DNA of 64,000 nucleotides, taken from assembly GCF_003573695.1 (NCBI RefSeq), contig NC_039359.1, positions 89,942,566 to 90,006,565 on the forward strand, in the 5' to 3' direction. Both the position numbers and the translations under genes were made by a program. Under the pieces are notes generated by a model that saw nothing but the letters and a program-made list of their open reading frames with translations, was not told where the DNA came from and did not search any database. The stretch is from Papaver somniferum (Eukaryota > Streptophyta > Magnoliopsida > Ranunculales > Papaveraceae). Below, in pieces: positions 34,900 through 46,080 of the stretch (positions are counted from its first letter, which is position 1; every line of letters begins with the position of its first letter).

Positions 34900-36148
34900 C
34901 TAATCAATCTAGGTTTGGTATCCTTCTTAGATAAAAGGTATTTTAAAGCAGCATGATATGTATAGATTATGATCTTAGAACCTAATAGGTAGGACCTAAA
35001 CTTATCCAAGGCAAACACGATGGCTAAAAGTTCCTTCTCGGTAGTTGTGTAGTTCATTTGGGTATCATTCAGAGTTTTTATAGCATAATAAATCACATGA
35101 AGTAATTTGTTTTCTCGTTGTCCTAAAACGACGCCTATAGCATAATATGAAGAATCACCCATAATCTCAAAAGGTAGGTTCCAGTTAGGTGCCTGTACTA
35201 ACGGGGCAGTAGTGAGTAAAGTTTTAAGCTTCTCAAAAGCCTCTAAACAAGCATCATCAAAGACAAACTTAACATCTTTTGCAAGCAAATTGCAAAGAGG
35301 TCTAGAAATCAAGCTAAAATCCTTAATGAATCGACGGTAAAAACCTGCATGCCCTAAGAATGACTTAATATCTTTTACGGGATTTGGGACCTGTAAAGTC
35401 TTAATAAGGTCAACTTTGGCTTTGTCTACCTCTATACTCTTTGAAGAGACGATGTGCCCTAATACAATTCCTGATTTAACCATGAAATGGCATTGTTCCC
35501 AATAAAGCACTAACTTTTTTTCGTTACACCTAGTCAACACTAATGTCAAATGATGCAAGCACTCATCAAAAGATGAACCAAACACTGAAAAGTCATCCAT
35601 AAAGACCTCTAAGAACCGTTCTACCATATCAGAAAATATGCTCATCATACAACGCTGAAAAGTTGCAGGGGCATTACATAGCCCGAAAAGCATGCGTCCA
35701 TACGCAAAGGTACCAAAGGGACAGGTAAAAGTGGTTTTCTCTTGGTCTTCTTGGGCAATAACGATCTGATTATAACCGGAGTAGCCATCTAAGAAGCAAT
35801 AGTGACTATGTCCAGCTAATCGCTCTAGCATTTGGTCGATAAAAGGAAGGGGAAAGTGATCCTTCCTTGTGACCTTGTTCAATTTCCTATAGTCAATACA
35901 CACACGACATCCCGTGGTCACTTGGGTTGGGATTAATTCATTATTATCATTCTGGACTACAGTGATACCTGATTTCTTGGGGACAACCTGAACAGGGCTG
36001 ACCCACTTACTGACTGAAATTGGGTAAATAATACCCGCATCTAACAACTTAAGCACCTCTTTTCGAACTACCTCTTTCATGTTAGGGTTCAGTCGACGTT
36101 GCATCTCCCTAGAAGGTTTGGAGTCTTCCTCTAAATGAATCTGATGCA
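34869..36148 (-). pseudogene. Element D reverse transcriptase and RNase H
   Basis: Continuous frame of about 425 codons of D. It starts in the pre-RT block ([31 protein letters not shown]), then [72 protein letters not shown] and the active site [16 protein letters not shown]. Connection and RNase H follow: [54 protein letters not shown]. All catalytic positions I can check are present. The first four residues of the longer frame come from element B's LTR end, so the true N-terminal side was removed by that insertion. The downstream end shifts frame into the integrase. Confidence 0.93.
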
Positions 36149-36149
36149 T

Positions 36150-37689
36150 TGATAGACGCATTTATGTGTCTATTTTGTTCTAAATTTTCTGTATTGTTAG
36201 ACTCGATTAAGTACTTATTGTGTTATTTTGTGTTCTTGTAGATGTTTTTAGAGAAATAAGCTCTTGCAGCGATATTGGCTCAAAAAGTGGTGTTTTATAC
36301 CCCAGGATAGAGTACTAAAGGCACCCCATAAATGCACCGGAAGCGTCCCAGAAATGTGCCCGAGGAATCCAGAAAAATTACTAATTCCACCCCAATTTCT
36401 AAAGGGACCCCAGGGATGGATTAGGGTGAGGTCACTTTCTTCCCAGAATTTGAAAATAATATTTGGCGGGAAAATTTCTTTATGTACTGGCAGATTTGCC
36501 AATCGATTTTTGAAGGTGTTTTAAGGTGATTAAATTGCTGAAACTTAATGGGTATATGTGATATGTATATAAGAAGATATTTTGGTGGTTGGGATCGATC
36601 AAATTTGGCCAGATAATCGATTCTCGATTAAAACAGGAAAGAAGAGATATCTGTTAAACTTGGAAAGAAAATTACGTGAAGATGTTGCATGGGTTGTGGA
36701 AATTAAGTGCAGATATTCTCCTAGGTTGCGTATCAACATATTGTGGAAATTTTCAAGACAATTAACGCATGCATAGAAAGAAAATAGGAAATTATTCCCA
36801 AGAATAATTTTCCTTTACTGTGAAGATTTTGAGGAATTAATGGAGAGATTTGATGCACCTAAAATGTATAAATAGTAGCTACATGAGTCCTGGAAGGGTT
36901 GTCGAGAGTTTGGGGTCGAGAGGAGAGCTCAGGAGGCGTGAATCAAGAGTTTTCAGAACTCTGTTGCTGCTGCTCCTGCTGCTCGTGAAGAACAGGGAAA
37001 TGGCGACGGTTTACTCATCCGTCGTAACAGTTTCTTCAACTGGATTGCAACGTTTATCTTCATTGTAACAGTTTCTTCATCCTCGTTTGCAACATTTATC
37101 TTCAGATTTGTAACGATTATCTTCAGCATAACAGTTGAGACTTGAAACAGTCGGTCTGTAACGCATATGCGCTGTTGCAGATTTCCTGTTTCATTGTTTT
37201 CTCTTCTTGTAAATACGAATTGAGATTAATAAAATATTTTGAGAGGTATTTCACCATGATGAGCTAAACCCAACATTGGGACAACGGAGGAGGCGATTTT
37301 CGTCAGTCTGGTAAATTTAATTTATTCTTTTTATGACTTTTGCATTGATTTAAAATTGAAAAAATGATTTTGATTAATTGGTTATCATTTTATTTGATGC
37401 GGCATGCTTGCTTAAATGTTTGATGTCACATGCTTGCGATTTATAACTAATATTCTGAGAATCTATATTGGCAAAATAAGAGTCCGTACATTTTATGTTT
37501 TGAGCGATAATTGTTAAGGATAAATAAAATGTACCATATGCATGAGAATTGGCCAAGTCCTTAGTCCCAGTAACTCTCTACCAATTTGTCAATATATTTG
37601 TATATATATTTATTTTCTAAAAAAATTATCCTTCACAAGTCCGAGAGTTTGAACCTCATTACTACAACCCCACGAAAAATCTTTAATCA
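36150..37689 (+). repeat. LTR of element B, left copy
   Basis: 1540 bp, begins TGATAGACGCATTTATGTGT and ends ATCTTTAATCA before the PBS. It carries TATAAATAG at 36867-36875 and, downstream, a GTAAC/ATCTTCA short-repeat stretch (about 37025-37135). Near-identical to 41818-42979 plus 50504-50881. Confidence 0.92.
36867..36875 (+). promoter_or_regulatory. TATA box of LTR B (second copy 42535-42543)
   Basis: TATAAATAG in the orientation of the element, followed about 30 bases on by a conserved CATGAGTCCTGGAAGG segment that may mark the start of the transcribed region. Both LTR copies keep it. Confidence 0.5.
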
Positions 37690-37692
37690 TTT

Positions 37693-37709
37693 TGGCGCCT
37701 CCGACGCGG
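37693..37709 (+). other. PBS of element B (second at 50885-50901)
   Basis: TGGCGCCTCCGACGCGG, similar to the tRNA-Asp complement used by Athila/Tat-type gypsy elements. The second copy reads TGGCGCCGCCGACGCGG, the form also found in C and D. Confidence 0.82.
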
Positions 37710-38719
37710 ATTTGTGCTTAGGTAGAATTTTTAGGTTTTTATTATTTTTTATTATTTTATTTGTTCCTTTTTACGTTTTTTTTTTGTCTTTGATTTACAG
37801 GTTCGAAGTGGAATACTAAGGACTTGGGAACAAAAAGCTTAAAGCTAAAAGCTAAAAGCTAAAGGAGAAGAAAAAAAAAAGACATAATTTTTTTTTTAGG
37901 ATTTAATTTTTATTATATTTTTTTGTATATAGCTTTTATTTATTTTTTTAGAATTTATAAATAGGCTTTATTTTTCATAATTTTTGTATTTTTTTGGACT
38001 TTTTATTTGGACTTTATTCTGTACAATTGAACTTTATTCTTTTTTTAACCCTACGGAAGGGTATTATTAAAAAAAAATTATATAAACTGTGTGCAGGGAA
38101 GGACGACGATTATTATATCGTCTCGGCCCCTCGGGTTCGTACATGACATAGGAGTCGTGGCCCGAGTCGACTTCAACGGTTCATCCCCCGTCTGGTACGG
38201 GAGGTAAGTCCATCGAAACACTCGCGAATCTCCTGTAAGCGAGTTACTGTATTCCTTAAGGTGATTCATTGATTGAGGACGAATTTGGACTGTTTTTATA
38301 TTCCTAGTAAAGGGCAAGGCCTGGCCAATACAAGATAAGGATTCGGATTTCATCACCGCACCCTTCTTGCCCGCCTTAGGAAAACGAAACCTAACGCGAA
38401 CCCAAGCTTAAAATTTGGAATAGAACGCGACCGATAGGGTAACGAGCTTAATAGGAAACTCGTTCGAAAAATATTGGTTGCTCTTTAAGCACACTCCAAA
38501 GTTCATGATGGTTTCTGTGAGTTGAATGCGTGACTGCGCCGCCTTGTGATAGCGGTGAGGCCTTGGGTATCAAAGCTCCACTGAGCTTCCCTCGCCTCAG
38601 TTCAACTTACTTTGACTAGGATTGATTCCAGAGGGGTTTGCTCAAATTGCAACGAATTCCCTTTCGAAAGATAGAAGCTGGTCTAGAAACAATCTAAGTG
38701 GAGCCATCAGGCTTTTTGT
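37710..38719 (+). other. Leader of element B
   Basis: Untranslated leader, AT-rich then a GC-richer block (38090-38700) shared with C (47850-48540) and D (53414-54060), including GCTCGTTACCCTATCGGTC-type sequence on the minus strand. AAGCTTAAAGCTAAAAGC short repeats lie at 37831-37865. No gene supported. Confidence 0.65.
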
Positions 38720-40563
38720 TTGCTAGAAATCTTTAGGTTTGTTTTGGTGGAGTCGAGTCGGCCTTGTTTGTGGTTGTGTAGAATTCCCTTGCAATTAAGA
38801 ATGTCGAACTGGTATGATAGAAGACAATACAATGAGTATCGACCTGAATTTGAATATGGACATCATCCTTTTTATGACCATGTTGGGAATAGTGGTTGGA
38901 AACCCCATCCTTTGGAAGGATATGGGTCATACCCTGGTGAGCTCAATTACTATCCACACATGCATCAGTCTTACGAGCAAGAAGATTATAGTACTAGTTC
39001 TTCGTCTCTAGAGATACAATCAAACTATTGAAAACTAGTCCCTATTATGATCCTTCTGAACCTGTTCTTCCTCTAGAAGAGTCTCTCAAACAATTAACTG
39101 AGAATACAAATAGGTTTGTGTTAGAAATGAATAAACAAAATGCACCCATGAGTGAACCTTCTATACACGATACCATAAGGAATTCATGTGAGTTGGCCCA
39201 AAATATTTTGTTAGAGACCCAGAATAGAACTTCTCTAAAAGATCTAAATTTCCAAAATAGTGTTACCAATTTTACCCTTGATGTAAATAGTGAATATTTG
39301 CCTAATTTAGAGGACGAGGTTAGAATAAAAGACACTACTTATTTAGATAAGGTTCAATCATCTTCGTACTATGATGATGAGGATAGCAATAATGAAGAAT
39401 CTGAAATATGTAGGCATAGTGATCATGAGTCTAGGAATCCAATTGAGATGTATAGTGATTATATTATTTCTAGTTCAAATCCAAATAATTTTTATGATTA
39501 TTCACCTATTCAAAAGGACGAGGATTTGATTAGGGATACCACCGTTTTAGACGATGTAGTTTTTCCTTTTGATTACGAAGCCGATAGTGGTTTAGAGGAA
39601 CGGGTTCATTTCGAAAATACTGTTTTAGAGTCTAGCGACTTAGAAACAATAGTCTTGGAAGAAGAAGATAGACCCGTAGAGATGAATAAAGATGCACTAC
39701 CTGATAATAACTTAGAAGAATCTCTTGAATATTTTAAGGACTATGAAGATACGGAAATTCAAGAAATAATTAGAGGTCTATCTAGAGAGACTGAAAACTC
39801 TAAGTTTGGGGGTGATAATCACTTCCCTAGTGCCTTACCTTTAACTCTCAGAAAGTCCCTACACTTAGGACTTGATATATGTGCCTCGACCATTTTACAA
39901 GATTACCTTCATACTCGTTTTCCCGAGCCTAATGATGTCCATGAAGGAGTTCAGTCGTTAGAAACCCATCCTCTAGTTGATGTGGTTTGCCCAGGCTATG
40001 ATCCCCAGATTGACTTTGTTTTCCCACCAAATAGTTTTCTTCCGACTGTGGGAACGTTTATATTCCAAATGTGTCGAATATTAAGTTGTGAGACTAGACC
40101 TAAATGCTTTAGGAAATTAGAATCGACACATTCGCTTAAGAATGACCACTACTCTCACTGTGGTCAATTATGTAAGTCAAACCTGATTGACTTAGAGGAT
40201 CCTCAGTTATTTAGGTTATTATTATTTTGTGATTCTAAGTTCTTATTTGAGTTTTTACAGACTCTAGGACCTAATAATTTGGATCCAACCTATGAGGAAA
40301 TGCATCCGAGGAAAATATTTTATTTAGACCCTTTCATAGAACCTGAACCTGAACCACAATTAGATATAAATATCTTAATCAGGAAACTAGATAAGGGCAT
40401 GTTATCCTTGTTCACTTTCTTGGGTTATTGTAGTTTCCTTTGGTCAGCTATATTTCGTTTTGAAGACCCACAGTTATTTCGACTGTTACTTTATGGTTCG
40501 AGTAGACTAATCCTTTCCGATGTCTGGCTGAAGACTTTAAACTTAGCACTTCTTGGGAGGTAA
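38720..40563 (+). pseudogene. Orphan retroelement ORF, copy B (one-base frameshift)
   Basis: Open as 38720-39031 and 39028-40563. The break is a single missing G near 39011: copy C reads SSSSLEDTIKLL where B reads SSSSLEIQ and stops. The likely start is MSNWYDRRQYNEYRPEFEYG at 38801. Blocks in order: YYPHMHQSYEQEDYSTSSSS, LPLEESLKQLTENTNRFVLE, NPNNFYDYSPIQKDEDLI, VLDDVVFPFDYE, SKFGGDNHFPS, LGLDICASTILQDYLHTRF, FVFPPNSF, NDHYSHCGQLCKSNL, LEDPQLFRLLL, EPEPEPQLDINILIRKL, a hydrophobic helix (LFTFLGYCSFLWSAIF) and RFEDPQLFRLLLYG. The stop lies in CTTCTTGGGAGGTAACCC, a sequence kept just after the ORF. No known domain recognised. Confidence 0.82.
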
Positions 40564-41817
40564 CCCAATCTCATGCAACACGGTAATATCTTTCCGTATC
40601 TCTTTTGCTTCAAATGGTAACAGTTTCTCCTTGTTCATGCTTTTAATTTCAACTTTAGAACATTGAGGACAATGTTAGATTTAAGTTTGGGGGTGTGGGA
40701 GAAACTTTTTAGTTGCAGTATGAATAAATAAACTCCAGAGCCTAGAAATTTATGCGTATTTAGGATGGCACTAACCAATCTAAGTGGATGGAAGCATTTT
40801 GGTTGTAGGAGTTGAGGAACCAATCTGACTAGATGGAAACATCTATAGAGTCTATTCATAAAAGCACATAGCTCAGGTGTTAGAAATAACATGATAGTTT
40901 CGCCATATCTCGTCGAGTCCTTTTCACTTTCTATTTTCAATTTTCTTTTATTTCAAGTGATTTGGTGGGGCACACGATTCAAGTTGTTACCAATTCTAGG
41001 GTGAATTAGAGTGACTGAGTTACCAAAAAAAAAAAAGACCGGACCAGTTAGACCAATCGGAATAAGTATTAACACTTGGATAGCAATATGCGTGTGTTCT
41101 CCCTGTTTCCGTCGCCTAAGCAAGCGTGGAATGCAGGACCCGTGGGAACTATCGTGTAATCTGCTGACAAGAAGCATGCGCTTGGATCAAAAAGATCTAT
41201 TCATGCCGTTAAGTTAAAAAAAAAATGGTTATTGTTATGTGTAGTCAACTGCTGGTTCCCTTGTATTTGCCAGTTTGTTGATCTAGATTTAAGTTATTGA
41301 CCACTGGTTCCCTTGTATATGCCAGTGTGTTAATATTAGTCAGACCGGTATCTCAGTCATTTAGGTTAGGTTCATCTTGTCAGAGGCCTTCAGACAGATA
41401 TGGAAACACCGTTCGCTTTTCAACCATCTACATTTTTCTTTTTCCATCTTCTTAATCTTTTCATGTGATTAGTCTGACTCCAAGTATGATGTCCATCGTG
41501 AAACTATCTTAGTAGAGCTCTGTCACTTATATGAATTTTAGTATGCTTGAGTGCAAACTCGTGTACAGCAATTGGAATTTCACATCAGGGTTCTTCCTCT
41601 TAGAGTCAATAATTGTATGCCAACCAAGGAGGTTCTTTAGTGCTTTCCAAGGTTCTGCATAGATAGCTAGGGTCTGGAGTATTGGTTTTGTGGGTACACC
41701 TCTGGTAAACCCTCCGGAGACAACACTCTGCCACTAGGGCCACCTAGGGGTTCAAATGATTTTCCTTTCTAGAATAAATTTGCTCGAGGACTAGCAAATA
41801 ATAAGTTTGGGGGTATT
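40564..41817 (+). other. 3' noncoding region of element B
   Basis: Carries hairpin ACATTGAGGACAATGT at 40660-40675, directly followed by TTAAGTTTGGGGGTGTGGG, and ends with a second, similar tract AATAAGTTTGGGGGTATT at the LTR border. The middle (41240-41780) matches D's 3' noncoding sequence. No gene. Confidence 0.75.
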
Positions 41818-42979
41818 TGATAGACGCATTTATGTGTCTATTTTGTTCTCAATTTTCTGTATTGTTAGACTCGATTAAGTACTTATTGTGTTATTTTGTG
41901 TTCTTGTAGATGTGTTTAGAGAAATAAGCTCTTGCGGCGATATTGGCTCAAAAAGTGGTGTTTTATACCCCAGGATAGAGTACTAAAGGCACCCCAGAAA
42001 TGCACCGGAAGCGTCCCAGAAATGTGCCCGAGGAATCCAGAAAAATTACTAATTCCACCCCAATTGCTAAAGGGACCCCAGGGATGGATTAGGGGGAGGT
42101 CACTTTCTTCCCAGAATTTGAAAATAATATTTGGCGGGAAAATTTCTTTATGTACTGGCAGATTTGCCAATCGATTTTTGAAGGTGTTTTAAGGTGATTA
42201 AATCGCTGAAACTTAATGGATATATGTGATATGTATATAAGAAGATATTTTGGTGGTTGAGATCGATCAAATTTTGCCAGATAATCGATTCTCGATTAAA
42301 ACATGAAAGAAGAGATATCGGTTAAACTTGGAAAGAAAATTACGTGAAGATGCTGCATGGGTTGTGGAAATTAAGTGCAGATATTCTCCTAGGTTGTGTA
42401 TCAACATATTGTGGAAATTTTCAAGAAAATTAACGCATGCATAGAAAGAAAATAGGAAATTATTCTCAAGAATAATTTTCCTTTACTGTGAAGATTTTGA
42501 GGAATTAATGGAGAGATTTGAAGCGCCTAAAATGTATAAATAGTAGCTACATGAGTCCTGGAAGGGTTGTCGAGAGTTTGGGGTCGAGAGGAGAGCTCAG
42601 GAGGCGTGAATCAAGAGTTTTCAGAACTCTGTTGCTGCTGCTCCTGCTGCTCGTGAAGAACAGGGAAATGGCGACGGTTTATTCATCCGTCGTAACAATT
42701 TCTTCAACTGGATTGCAACGTTTATCTTCATTGTAACAGTTTCTTCATCCTCGTTTGCAACATTTATCTTCAGATTTGTAACGATTATCTTCAGCATAAC
42801 AGTTGAGACTTGAAACAGTCGGTCTGTAACGCATATGTGCTGTTGCAGATTTCCTGTTTCATTGTTTTCTCTTCTTGTAAATACGAATTGAGCTTAATAA
42901 AATATTTTGCGAGGTATTTCACCATGATGAGCTAAACCCAACATTGGGACAACGGAGGAGGCGATTTTCGTCAGTCTGG

Positions 42980-44555
42980 TGATGGATTTTCAAATGATGT
43001 TGTAGTTGTGGTAAAAACTGGGTTCTTTTCAGACTTGTGAAGGAAATAATTTCTTAGATTTAAATTTAAACATGCAAATAAATTTTGTTTGAAAACTTTA
43101 GGGAAAAACACCAAGACTTGGATTCCACCATTGACCCATTATTTGATAAATTCTAATAATTAATATTCATGCAATTTTTCTTTTAGAGTGATTCTAATAT
43201 TATGCCTTTTGTAGATTTTTGAAGTAATAAATGTAAACACCAAGCATGAAACATCAACAGTCTTAAACTAAGCATGCTCCATCAAAATGAATCACAATTA
43301 TTCAATAAAAATCAATTTTCCAATAAAAATTCCATGCAAATAATCATGTAATAATATTGCAAATAAATAATAAAGTTAGAATTATACCATAAATAAGGAC
43401 CAATGGCTTCCTCTGTCACCTTGGCTAAGGGGTTTAGCTCCTCATATCAAAAACTTGCTCAAAATTGCTTAATAGGTGTTTTTATTGATGAATATGGTGA
43501 TAAAGAGAAGTTTGCAACGTTGTATAAACGTTACAGCGTCACTGTTACAAAGATGAGTACTGTCGTTTATAAACGATACATATCTAACGCTGTTGAACTA
43601 CGACACACGTTTCTGGTTTTAAGACTGTTGAAGAACGACTTCCTTAGCAGGTCTGTTCTTCCTCTTCTTCTTCCTCCTCGAACAGCAGCAGCAGCAGCAC
43701 TGTAACTCTCTGTAATCGCTTCTCCTCGGCTCTCCTCGACTCTAAACTCTCTCCTAAGGGTTTCCCAACCCTTCTTATGACTCGAACCAACACTTATATA
43801 GCTATCAAACCCCCAAAAATCTCGAGTGGATCCGACTTCTTCTTTTTTCTCCCTTCTGTGCGGTGTTGAGAAAATATCTCTCTTGTGATCTCCCTGTACG
43901 CGTTTGTTAGCTATAAATTTGCCACCAAACTCTTATCAAGACTTGAACAAGACCAAGTATAGTTTACTTCAGCGCAAAACTCTCCCAGAATCTCTTGAAA
44001 ATAGCTTTGAAGGTTAAACAGAGAGTACGTGTTCTGGTTGGACTTTGATCCATTCTCCCGGTCATTCCAGCCCAATTGGTTGGGTCCAATCGATCGTAAC
44101 AGACTTGTTTACTCAATTATAGCCCATCAGTAGCAAATACAGCAATTGAATCTCCAAAAATCACGTCCAAAATTCGATCACCAAATCTGCCAGTGCTGTA
44201 ACAAGTCTTCCCGCCAAAAATCCATTTTTGAATTTTGAGAAGGAATGCCCCCTATCCTCTGATGGGGTGCGAATAGCAAGTGGGGTTGAAATAAAATTCT
44301 TGGGGTGGAAATAACCAAATCTTGGGTGCGTTTAGTAATTTTCCTTGGATGTTTTCGGACTTTTCCGGGGTACTTCTGGGCTACTTCTGGTATACTGTCA
44401 ACGGAGCTCCAAACGCCACATTTTAACCAATTTTTCCGCAAAACCTTATTTTTCCAAAAACACCTACAAATAAATAAAACACCATAATAAGTACAAAAAT
44501 GGGTATTAACACAATATACAATTGGGATATATTAGACACATAAATGCGTCTATCA
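42980..44555 (-). repeat. LTR of element C, left copy
   Basis: 1576 bp, near-identical to 48922-50498. A TATATAAG box reads on the minus strand at 43793-43800. The 100-codon plus-strand frame at 43403-43705 is antisense to the element and repeated in the other LTR simply because the LTRs are alike. Confidence 0.93.
43793..43800 (-). promoter_or_regulatory. TATA box of LTR C (second copy 49735-49742)
   Basis: TATATAAG on the minus strand in both LTRs, the direction of element C. Consensus only. Confidence 0.45.
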
Positions 44556-46080
44556 AATACCCCCAAACTTATTATTTGCTAGTCCCGAACAAATCAAAAC
44601 TACAAAATAAAATCCTAACTCACTGTCGCAGGCATCGTCGATTGCATTTAGCGTATGCAATAAGCCTTTAAACCCCTAGGTGGCCCTAGTGGCCGAGTTA
44701 TAGTCTCGGGAGGGCTTACCAGAGATATACCCACAAAACCTGTACTCCTAATTGGTCACAAGTATCCAAAGAGCTATGAGGACATACATATTCTCAACCT
44801 ATCTCCAAGTAACTAGAATGCCAGAGAAATTAAAGGTGTCAGCTCTAAAGCTAACTGAAGAAAAGGGGAGACACATCCACACGACTGCTAGATAAAGAGA
44901 TATCCGCTATACAGCTAGACAAACATTGTAAGATGCGTCCGCTGCTTTACAGCTGGATAAGATTAGGAGAGAGATAAAAATGAGAGGGACATCTTCTATA
45001 CAGCTGGACTAATTACGTGTGATGAGTTAAACCAGTGCTAGAAATATCTTGTGTCAGATTGAAAGCAGACTAACAAAGCAACCAAAATGCATCTTTCTTC
45101 GACTCTCTCACAGTTCCCAGTAGAAACAACGCCTTCTTCGGTATTCAACTGTTGATGATAAACTCTCGAACCTCATAGAACCTTGACAATTAACTCTTCT
45201 CTTCGATTTCTTGCTTGACTTATAAATTTCTTCTTCCCTATGGCCTTATTGAACAAAAAGAACGTAATGATGTTTCATTTTTTGTTTTTTCATTTTTCAT
45301 TTTTTTTTTTTTTTGCTTTTTTTTTGTTTGTTTGTTTAAAATAAAATAAAATAAAATTACAAGACAAAAATTTACATGGCCATGAGAGAAGGACTTTCAA
45401 AACTTAGATCTTCGCAACTTGTGATGTCTTGGTATCATGGATTCCAACAACTTATATCATTTGCTCTTATAACTTCAACTTTGATTTTTGAATTATTCTC
45501 TTCTATTGTTGCTTCTAAACCTAAAACGTCTTCACTTTCTTCATAGATTTTGATGTAGCTCCGCTTGTTGATGATGATAAGTTTCTACTGAGAGAGAGTC
45601 GCAATCCAGTAACTAAGACTACATTGTGAGGTTGCTTCGTCTTTCTGGCATTTCCTGACCTACTTGCCTTTCCATCATGTATGGTTAGGTCCATCACGGT
45701 TACCCTCTAAAAAGAACAAGTTCTCTCCTGAATTTCAAGGATCTCAATGTCTTTTTCTCTAATGTCTCAATAAGTTGTTATCTGTAGCATTCCAATTTCT
45801 ATATTTCGGTGAGAAACAGTATGTAAACTTATCTAACCGGATACCATGTGACGCTAGAAGTTTCAAAAGTGCAACTAAAAAGTTTCTCCCATACCCCCAA
45901 ACTTAAATCTAACATTGTCCTCAATGTTCTAAAGATGAAACTAAAAACATGAACAAGGAGAAACTGTTACCATTTGAAGCAAAAGAGATAAGGAAAGATA
46001 TTACCGTGTCGCAAGAATGTTGGGTTACCTCCCAAGAAATGCTAAGTTTAAAGTCTTCAGCCATACTAAGAAAGAATTAG
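44556..46080 (-). other. 3' noncoding region of element C
   Basis: Starts with AATACCCCCAAACTTATTAT (polypurine tract on the minus strand). The middle 44880-45760 is specific to C. It ends with the shared block: hairpin ACATTGAGGACAATGT at 45912-45927 and a TTTGGGGGTATGGGAG tract. Homopolymer T at 45298-45331. No gene supported. Confidence 0.75.

Noticed and set aside
43403..43705. 100-codon plus-strand ORF repeated at 49345-49647
   Set aside because: Again an LTR duplicate, antisense to element C; low-complexity C-terminus.
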